A stretch of DNA of 56,880 nt from JBDTES01 sp039922435. GTDB taxonomy: Bacteria; Patescibacteriota; Saccharimonadia; Saccharimonadales; UBA4665. The stretch is taken from NCBI GenBank assembly GCA_039922435.1, contig JBDTES010000029.1, forward strand, positions 1 to 56,880, given 5' to 3'. The notes under the pieces were generated by a model. That model had not been told where the DNA came from. It made no database searches and saw only the letters and a list, made by a program, of their open reading frames with translations. Numbering within the stretch: position 1 is the first letter of the stretch; each line of letters opens with the position of its first letter. Shown here piece after piece: positions 50,869 to 56,880 of the stretch. The position numbers and the translations under genes were made by a program.

Positions 50869-52368
50869 CTAGCCGACTGCTTTGGCGGCTGCTGCCAACA
50901 CCGAGTCGGTGATGGTTGAGGCTGACCCCAAACCAATAACCGAGACGAACTGGGAGTGCGTTTTGAAAAACGAAATGGCAGAACTACCCAGTTTGTTCGA
51001 CGCACTCGTCAGCAGAACGTCTCCATTCTTACCGACTAGTGGGCCAACCGCAAGCGCATCCGGAAATCCGGTCATACCGTTGGCAAGGTACACTGTAGTG
51101 CCCGCACCGTAGTGGTCACCCGAAACATTTTGGAGCGTATCCACTGCGAAACTATACAACTGTGCTGCAGTATCGTAGCGACTCGCGCCAGCGATCCGCT
51201 TAACACTGACAACACCGGCAGACTCAAGTTGACTGACTACAGCCGGTGAAACCCGATCGGGCCCACCGAGCACAATCACCTGAGTAATCCCCAGCTCCTT
51301 GATGACCGAATAGGTCGTTTGCTGGGCCATATTAGCTGGCGTCAGCAAAACCGGTATACCCCAAGCGTAACTTAAAGCTCCGGCCGCTAGGGCATCGGCG
51401 TTAACCTCACCAGAAGCCAGAATCGCCGTCCGTGCCAACACGTTGCCATCCGCCGAAAGACTCAGTGAGTTCGTCACCGCGCCTGGAGTCATTACTGCCA
51501 ACGCCGACGTCGCATAGCGATTCGCACCAGCCACACGAATAACCTTTACCGACCCGGTCGAAACCGAATCCGCAGCTCGAGTGAACTGGTCCACTACTGA
51601 GCCCGCGACAGAATCAACTCCGCCCATGACATATATCACGGGATTAGCTGATGCTTTGAGCACGCTTTTTGCCGCACTCAATGTAGCCGAGGAAACGGTA
51701 TTCGCCTGCGTTAGCAGAATCGGAGCGTCAACCCGACCAGCCAAATAGTTGGCTGATAAAGCATCGAATCCCTGCTTGGCAGTTTCGCCGTTGGCAACAA
51801 TAACCGCGCGAGTCGTACCGGAACGTACAGCAATATCTGCCGCCGTCGCATAGCGATTCGCGCCTGCGATTCTGGACACGTTGTCCGGAAGCTCAGGAAC
51901 TGTCGTTGTCGGTGGTAATGGTGCTGTTGTCGGTGGTAATGGTGCTGTTTTTGTGCAATTACCGATGTCCGCATAATTGTAAACAGTGAGCCCATCCCCG
52001 CCGTACACCTGGTACACATATGACCCTGGATGTAGCCCGACGTAGATCTCATCCGTCGTTGCTCCGGGAGCAACAGTTAACGACCTGTTAACTTGCCCGT
52101 CAAAGTTGACTACGTATGACACACTTCCACCATCGGTACCAGTGTTATTGATTTTCAGGTCAACAGTACCCCCGCTGCCATAGTCACTGGTTTCACTACC
52201 AGAAACCATTGATTGTCCCCCGAAATTGCCATCGAGAGCTCTTGCCCCGTTGCACAAATCTGGAGGACCACCCGCCGCCTCTGCTGGACCGGGGAAAACA
52301 AATCCTCCCAGCACTAGCACTAATGCGCTAGTCACAGAAGCGATGGCCAACTTTCCTTTACTAGTCAT
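50869..52368 (-). CDS. Secreted protein with three CWB2 cell-wall-binding repeats
   Basis: 499 residues. Signal peptide of about 31 residues ending PAEA. A beta-rich domain (about 35-138, two Cys) is followed by a duplicated APLPPTT linker, then three cell-wall-binding-repeat-2 (PF04122) units starting RIAGANRY (166), RVAGANRY (278) and RIAGASRY (391), each with the ILLT and VIYVMGG / VIVLGGP strands. CWB2 modules bind Gram-positive cell walls through anionic polymers and are common in clostridia and actinobacteria. G+C of two 60-base samples is 55 percent, against 40 percent in a pilN sample. Gain from a Gram-positive host is plausible, but not shown. Confidence 0.9.
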   Translation of the reverse strand: MTSKGKLAIASVTSALVLVLGGFVFPGPAEAAGGPPDLCNGARALDGNFGGQSMVSGSETSDYGSGGTVDLKINNTGTDGGSVSYVVNFDGQVNRSLTVAPGATTDEIYVGLHPGSYVYQVYGGDGLTVYNYADIGNCTKTAPLPPTTAPLPPTTTVPELPDNVSRIAGANRYATAADIAVRSGTTRAVIVANGETAKQGFDALSANYLAGRVDAPILLTQANTVSSATLSAAKSVLKASANPVIYVMGGVDSVAGSVVDQFTRAADSVSTGSVKVIRVAGANRYATSALAVMTPGAVTNSLSLSADGNVLARTAILASGEVNADALAAGALSYAWGIPVLLTPANMAQQTTYSVIKELGITQVIVLGGPDRVSPAVVSQLESAGVVSVKRIAGASRYDTAAQLYSFAVDTLQNVSGDHYGAGTTVYLANGMTGFPDALAVGPLVGKNGDVLLTSASNKLGSSAISFFKTHSQFVSVIGLGSASTITDSVLAAAAKAVG

Positions 52369-52382
52369 TTTACTATTCCAAT

Positions 52383-52398
52383 CTGACCAAATGGTCAG
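52383..52398. promoter_or_regulatory. Palindromic operator candidate upstream of the CWB2 gene
   Basis: Perfect dyad CTGACCA AA TGGTCAG starting 15 bases upstream of the ATG, the kind of site bound by dimeric regulators such as TetR or MarR types. An AAGGAGAG sequence lies further upstream on the same strand, too far from the ATG to be the ribosome site. Confidence 0.5.
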
Positions 52399-52704
52399 TC
52401 AGTGTATCTCTCCTTTAAGAGACACGGAGTACAAGCCTCACCTAGTTGAAGCCTCTACTCCGCATCTCTACTCTACGCACTCAAAAGTGTGTAACCGAAA
52501 AGACTATAGTAATTTTGCAATCTGACATGTTAATGTGCTTACTCGGCAGTGGCCTCAACACCGAGCGCGGCCCATAATGGGCAGGCTCTAAGCGGAGATT
52601 ATTCCAAAGCTGAGTTAACAGGGGTATCTTACCCTTAATTACTAAATCTGTCAATATCATTATATCTGTTGGTTCGCTCCGCTGACTCAAGTTATGGGCT
52701 TCCC
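52399..52704. other. Intergenic region between CWB2 gene and ychF
   Basis: About 300 bases between divergent genes. Apart from the CWB2 operator side and the ychF promoter at the other edge, I see no gene-like frame, tRNA or strong hairpin. Confidence 0.4.
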
Positions 52705-52713
52705 TGTTATAAT
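52705..52713 (+). promoter_or_regulatory. Extended -10 promoter, leaderless start
   Basis: TG T TATAAT (perfect hexamer) followed by seven bases and the ychF ATG at 52721. Confidence 0.72.
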
Positions 52714-52720
52714 AATTACT

Positions 52721-53824
52721 ATGTCTTTAAATATCGCCATCGTCGGATTGCCTAATGTTGGCAAATCCACCCTGTTTAACGCCCTGACCGATTCGGACGC
52801 TCTGGCCGCCAATTATCCGTTCGCCACCATCGAACCAAATACCGGTATCGTGCCAGTGCCAGACGAACGATTAACCAAGTTAAGCCAGTTGTATCACAGT
52901 GCGCCAATCAAGCCTGCCACAGTCACTTTCGTCGATATAGCTGGACTAGTTAAGGGCGCTAGCCAGGGCGAAGGCCTGGGCAATCAGTTTCTTGGCCACA
53001 TCCGTAGCTGCAACGCTATAGTTCAAGTAGTCCGGGCCTTTAGTGACGCCAATATCGTAACCGACGAAGCCACCGGCACACACGACCCAGCTAACGATAT
53101 AGCAATTATTAATACCGAACTGATACTAGCCGACTTGCAAACCGTCGACAAGCGTTTGCCCCACCTAGCCAAAGAAGCCAAAGCTAACCCTAAACTCAAG
53201 TCGATATTAGAGGCACTAGAGCACGTTCGGCAGACTCTAGATGCTGGCCAAACACTCTCTACTGAACTAGCCACAATGGACCCAGAAACAATCCAGTGGC
53301 TACAAAAGGAACTCCAACTTCTAACCCTAAAACCAGTAATTTATGTATTCAATGTCGATGAAGCCGGATTAGCCGATAAAACTATGCAATCCAGCCTGGC
53401 TACTCTGGTAGCGCCATCAACAGCTCTCTTCATCTGTGCCAAATTAGAGGACGAATTGCGTAGCCTAGACCCACCCGATCAGACCGAATTGCTCGACAGT
53501 TACGGCCAAAGCCAGTCAGGCTTAATTCAGCTAATCCAAGCTGCCTATAGCACGCTCGGACTCCAAAGCTACTTAACTGCCGGTGACAAAGAAGTTCGGG
53601 CCTGGACTATTCCGACTGGCGCTACCGCCCCACAAGCAGCCGGCGTAATCCATGGTGATTTTGAACGTGGCTTTATTGCGGCCGACGTCGTCGACTACGA
53701 CGACCTAATAACGGCCGGTTCCCTATCAGCCGCCCGCTCCGCCGGCAAGCTAGCCACCGTCGGCAAAACCTATATAATGCAACCCGGCGACGTCGTTGAG
53801 TTCAAATTCAACGTCTCGAAATAG
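52721..53824 (+). CDS. ychF: Ribosome-binding ATPase YchF/OLA1
   Basis: 367 residues from ATG 52721. P-loop GLPNVGKSTLFNAL, switch DIAGLVKGASQGEGLGN, and NVDE in the G4 position, where canonical GTPases have NKxD, in line with ATP preference. A coiled-coil arm (about 130-200) and a C-terminal TGS domain (TAGDKEVRAWTIPTGATAPQAAGVIH) complete the family layout. It binds ribosomes and acts in stress and translation. An upstream ATG at 52694 is excluded because the promoter lies between the two. Confidence 0.95.
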   Translation: MSLNIAIVGLPNVGKSTLFNALTDSDALAANYPFATIEPNTGIVPVPDERLTKLSQLYHSAPIKPATVTFVDIAGLVKGASQGEGLGNQFLGHIRSCNAIVQVVRAFSDANIVTDEATGTHDPANDIAIINTELILADLQTVDKRLPHLAKEAKANPKLKSILEALEHVRQTLDAGQTLSTELATMDPETIQWLQKELQLLTLKPVIYVFNVDEAGLADKTMQSSLATLVAPSTALFICAKLEDELRSLDPPDQTELLDSYGQSQSGLIQLIQAAYSTLGLQSYLTAGDKEVRAWTIPTGATAPQAAGVIHGDFERGFIAADVVDYDDLITAGSLSAARSAGKLATVGKTYIMQPGDVVEFKFNVSK

Positions 53825-53925
53825 CACCACCCAACGGCTCACAACTTTTTGATAACTATTGATTTTAACTGGTACGGCGTATATGCGTTAACCTATCTCA
53901 AAACTAATATTTACTAAATGGTTAT

Positions 53926-55671
53926 TTATAAAATAGCATCTAGTTGAGAGGCTAAATCGGCAATTGCTAACGCTCCACCAGCACCGTTTGTTAGCACTAC
54001 TAGAACGTAATCACCTTTCGGACTGTGCACGATTGCTGCGTCATTCCAAATACCGGCTATAAAACCAACTTTATCCTGCACTGTAGCAGCCGGCAGTCCA
54101 GCCGGAATACCTGAGCGATATTTCTGCGAACCCATATATCCCAGCACTGTTACAGTGTCTTCTGGGCTCAGCAGGCTGCCAGCCTGTAATTTTTGTAAAT
54201 ACGTACCAACACCAGCGGCCGTAACAGCCGAATTACCATCCAAGAAACCAACCGCCGGCAACCCTTGGCCGCTCACAAAATTATTGATAGCATCCCAACC
54301 ATATTTGGCCACTGCCGCTTCTGGACAAGGATTGTCCGAAACCAATATCATAGCGCTGACACAGGCCGCAATATCTTTGCCCTCAGCTAGTTGAGTGGTT
54401 GGGTCGATAGTATGATTAGCTACACCGTTTAAAAGAAAGTCAAAAACATATAGCTTGTACACACTGGCAGCTTGAAATAATGTATTTTGATTGGCTACCG
54501 CTGCTCGATTTTGGCCAGCTAGCTCCTGAAAATAAACCGCCGTTTGACCACCGTGACTAGTCTGCCAGTTATTGATTAAGGCCTGGACCCCCTGGCTGGT
54601 CGGCGTGTACGAATCAACAAACTTCTGGCCAAGATCAATCGGAATAATAGTAGCAGTCACGTTTTTTGGTGATTTATCGGCCAGCGCCGTGATGATGGCT
54701 AAAGCAGTTTTGTCCGCGTCCACGGCTCGTCCGATTATGCCGCCGGTACGACTCTGTTCAACTCCGTCAGTCCGATAGATAAGCGTCGGCGTGGCCGGTG
54801 AGTAAACAAACCCAGCCACTGATTGCAGCCAGTTATCAATCACCGTTTTGTCATAAGTTAAGCCCGCTGTACCTTTGGTAGGATCAGTCGTGATACTCGC
54901 CCAAGTAGCCAACTGCTGGCCTGTGACCATAATAGTCTGATCTGCAATAATCACATTTAGAGATTTGGATCGTAACTCACTTGCTTGAGCTATAGCTACC
55001 TCAACAGTTTTATCGCTCACCATCGGTATTTGCTTACGGCCAACGAATGATAATTCGACCTTAGGTAATAGCGGCACTCCAACTAAGGCTCTAATTATCC
55101 CTTCTTTGTCATAACTTATACCTGCCTTTGCCGGAACCAACTGATAACTACCGTCTGGCTGCTTAGTAGCCGAAGCATTGACTGGCTTCACGGCAGCCTC
55201 ATCTATTAATTTGTCGACATAAGCTGATAGTGTAGCCGACTCTACGTTACGCTTTGGCTCAACGGCCACATCCCTCTTAAATAACGAAAATGGCTTTAGC
55301 CGTTCGGCCAAATGATAATCATAGGCCTCATCTTTAATAGCTGACTTATCTATACTAATCCCAACATTTATCGCAGTAGCGTGATAAACTTTGTCACTCA
55401 TTCTTATGTCTAGAGTTTGCTTATCAATTTCGCTCAAGTAATGATCAAATGACGGCTGGCTCATAAAACCTCTCGCTACGCCACTAATATGTACAAACGG
55501 CCGCGTTAGACCACTCGGGTATAGCAGCTGCACGGCAATTAATACAGCCAAACCAATTACGATTACTCCACCCCATTTAACAACAACACCTAAATATCTA
55601 CGGCGTTTAGCGCCAGGCAATCTAACCACCCGGTAAGTCTGTGACCTGGTAAATCTTGGCATACCCATCAT
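53926..55671 (-). CDS. Membrane-anchored class A beta-lactamase-like serine hydrolase
   Basis: 581 residues. Basic start, one membrane segment (about 30-50), then two repeat-like domains (about 60-330) with the look of peptidoglycan-binding PF12229 modules (VNIGISIDKSAIKDEAYDY...). The C-terminal 220 residues form a penicillin-recognising hydrolase: SVYK as SxxK, SDN in LVSDNPC, and KVG in QDKVGFIAG. The general-base Glu166 of true class A lactamases is not evident, so a D,D-peptidase or esterase is as likely. It acts outside the membrane, on the cell's own or a host's peptidoglycan. Start could also be the second or fourth codon. Confidence 0.85.
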   Translation of the reverse strand: MMGMPRFTRSQTYRVVRLPGAKRRRYLGVVVKWGGVIVIGLAVLIAVQLLYPSGLTRPFVHISGVARGFMSQPSFDHYLSEIDKQTLDIRMSDKVYHATAINVGISIDKSAIKDEAYDYHLAERLKPFSLFKRDVAVEPKRNVESATLSAYVDKLIDEAAVKPVNASATKQPDGSYQLVPAKAGISYDKEGIIRALVGVPLLPKVELSFVGRKQIPMVSDKTVEVAIAQASELRSKSLNVIIADQTIMVTGQQLATWASITTDPTKGTAGLTYDKTVIDNWLQSVAGFVYSPATPTLIYRTDGVEQSRTGGIIGRAVDADKTALAIITALADKSPKNVTATIIPIDLGQKFVDSYTPTSQGVQALINNWQTSHGGQTAVYFQELAGQNRAAVANQNTLFQAASVYKLYVFDFLLNGVANHTIDPTTQLAEGKDIAACVSAMILVSDNPCPEAAVAKYGWDAINNFVSGQGLPAVGFLDGNSAVTAAGVGTYLQKLQAGSLLSPEDTVTVLGYMGSQKYRSGIPAGLPAATVQDKVGFIAGIWNDAAIVHSPKGDYVLVVLTNGAGGALAIADLASQLDAIL

Positions 55672-55774
55672 AATATCTATTTAAACGAAAACCACACTTG
55701 TTACAGGAGTAATTATACTTACGCTAGTGACGACGGTCAAACCGCTAACGCTTACGCAAGCTCACTAGATACGC

Positions 55775-56299
55775 CTAATAAATGCTTGGAAAACGTCGGC
55801 GGCGCGACAAAAGTGGCACTTTAGTATAGGGATTCATGGCTGGGTTAGCGCCATTTAAGGCGGCCGGCCGAGAATAGCCAGTTTGGAACTGCTGAGAAAC
55901 CGGGCTTTGCTGACGGATTTCCATAACCCGCTGCTGTATGTAATCAACACACTTGCGCAGGCGTATATGACTCCAGCTACTAAAGGCCAGATTATGCATT
56001 GGCGTGAAAATCCGAACCGTCGAATTGAGTAAACGATTATGGAAGTCGACCTCAGCAATCATATCGTAACGAATATCTTCAATTGTCAGTAACATCGGCT
56101 TACGGTCTACTAGTAGTACTCGGCACTGCGTGACACAAAGCAGAGCAAAACCATTCTCGTAACTACCATTTACACACTGAGCAATAGCTTCGTCGGGCAT
56201 AAGAACACTAGATAGTTCACGGATTTCTGAACGGCCCCAAAACTGAAAATTACAACCAATCTCCCTAAGTTGATCCTCGACACTTCGTAGGCTTACCAT
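55775..56299 (-). CDS. PH-domain-like protein
   Basis: 174 residues from ATG 56299, fixed by AAGGAG seven bases upstream; the frame is open 87 codons further, but that overlaps the divergent regulator and has no ribosome site. The core (LMPDEAIAQCVNGSYENGFALLCVTQCRVLLVDRKP) resembles the bacterial PH (bPH) fold, and the tail is basic and Pro-rich (LLSRRRRFPSIY). No membrane helix. Function unknown. Confidence 0.75.
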   Translation of the reverse strand: MVSLRSVEDQLREIGCNFQFWGRSEIRELSSVLMPDEAIAQCVNGSYENGFALLCVTQCRVLLVDRKPMLLTIEDIRYDMIAEVDFHNRLLNSTVRIFTPMHNLAFSSWSHIRLRKCVDYIQQRVMEIRQQSPVSQQFQTGYSRPAALNGANPAMNPYTKVPLLSRRRRFPSIY

Positions 56300-56443
56300 A
56301 GGATTCTCCTTCCGTTTAGCCTTATCCGAGGTATTATGTGCTGAGGTTCTACCATCGACAGTAAGGTTACTCACACTTTGGTGTCGATAATTATCACATT
56401 TACTGATGTAACTACGAATTTCATAGACGTAGCTAAACAGATG

Positions 56444-56452
56444 TGTGATAAT
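56444..56452 (+). promoter_or_regulatory. Extended -10 promoter, leaderless start
   Basis: TG T GATAAT followed by six bases and the ATG at 56459. Confidence 0.6.
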
Positions 56453-56458
56453 AAAATT

Positions 56459-56880
56459 ATGCCGATAAAGACCGATCAAATGCGTCTTCTTGTCGACTTC
56501 TTCCATCAGGGGAATAGACTGACCTATACTAAGGGTGATTTCATAAACCGGCCCGGACAAGCCTTGCCGGGCGTTTTTTATATCGAAGAAGGCCTTGTAA
56601 AGTCGTATGACATTACAAAATATGGCGAAGAAAATCTACTAATTATCCGAAAAAAGGCTGAATTACTAGGTCTAACTTGGGCAATCACCGGTAAAGAACG
56701 AGCAATCATTTACTCAGTACTAGCTCCTACCACCGCCTGGCTAATGTCCCGCGAAAAGTTCACAGATTTTGTTCAAGGGAATCCAGGGGCAGCCTTACCA
56801 GTGCTCGACATGGTAGCTGACATGTATCGCCTGCACAGTGAACGTATAATGACTCTGGAATACCGCACCGTCCGTGAGCG
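56459..56880 (+). CDS. Crp/Fnr-family regulator (truncated at window end)
   Basis: The first 140 residues are present; the frame is open to the window edge. A cyclic-nucleotide-binding-like beta barrel is seen (LTYTKGDFINRPGQALPGVFYIEEGLVKSY..., then LLIIRKKAELLGLTWAITG), followed by the long dimer helix (VLDMVADMYRLHSERIM). The DNA-binding domain lies outside. The barrel lacks the usual PGE phosphate cassette of CRP, so the ligand is unknown. Divergent from the PH-domain gene. Confidence 0.85.
   Translation, partial: MPIKTDQMRLLVDFFHQGNRLTYTKGDFINRPGQALPGVFYIEEGLVKSYDITKYGEENLLIIRKKAELLGLTWAITGKERAIIYSVLAPTTAWLMSREKFTDFVQGNPGAALPVLDMVADMYRLHSERIMTLEYRTVRE

Overview
The window reads as a chromosome segment of a small-genome Candidatus Saccharibacteria (TM7, Patescibacteria/CPR). 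The 5' part of a 16S rRNA gene lies at 1-472 on the minus strand, and its region near 108-125 matches, from memory, the TM7-314F probe site at 17 of 18 positions. TGA is an ordinary stop, which excludes the SR1/Gracilibacteria code. A PilMNO/PilBTC type IV pilus with several prepilins, ComM, a ThrRS without a TGS domain and many short single-pass or secreted proteins of unknown family fit this group. G+C looks to be in the mid-40s percent. Most genes are on the minus strand, so replication probably runs from high to low coordinates.

Layout. 0-9.2 kb: 16S rRNA with a strong promoter, then gyrA/gyrB and a VirD4/TraG-like membrane ATPase with two small genes. 9.2-10.4 kb: an AT-rich stretch of about 1.2 kb with no convincing gene. 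10.4-14.2 kb: comM, infC-rpmI-rplT (infC apparently starting at AUC) and RNase P RNA. 14.3-19.9 kb: a pterin dehydratase-RNase H fusion, tRNA-Pro, an M50 protease, rpmB, and the 3' part of the thrS-HAD-ATL-miaA cluster followed by a winged-helix/MBL pair. 21.7-25.6 kb: the thrS leader, two small genes (63 and 39 aa), nrdR, a GT2 glycosyltransferase and tRNAs Val, Gly and Thr. 25.7-32.9 kb: mscL, envelope proteins, NUDIX, tRNAs Asp and Arg, a PpiC/SurA-type chaperone with a PH protein, ndk and a Xer recombinase. 32.9-50.6 kb: a large type IV pilus locus with five prepilin-like proteins, PilD, PilC, PilT, PilB, PilO/N/M and a surface protein of about 1035 aa. 50.6-56.9 kb: a secreted protein with three CWB2 cell-wall-binding repeats typical of Gram-positive bacteria, YchF, a class A beta-lactamase-like hydrolase, a PH-domain protein and a truncated Crp/Fnr regulator.

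How the parts fit. The pilus, the adhesin-like protein, the CWB2 protein, the serine hydrolase and ComM together suggest surface attachment and DNA uptake by an epibiont of Gram-positive hosts. That is inference; only the families are read from sequence.

The most striking pattern not tied to one gene is a promoter architecture: at least eight genes have an extended -10 element (TGnTAnnnT or TGnGATAAT) ending 6-8 bases before the start codon, with no Shine-Dalgarno site and no clear -35. These look like leaderless mRNAs. Genes that do have leaders (ribosomal proteins, mscL, ndk, pilA) carry clear AGGAG-type sites. Other points of interest are the infC AUC start, the thrS leader, a 39-aa arginine-rich gene with its own promoter and terminator, and a pilin with a glycine spacer and an aromatic-rich tail.
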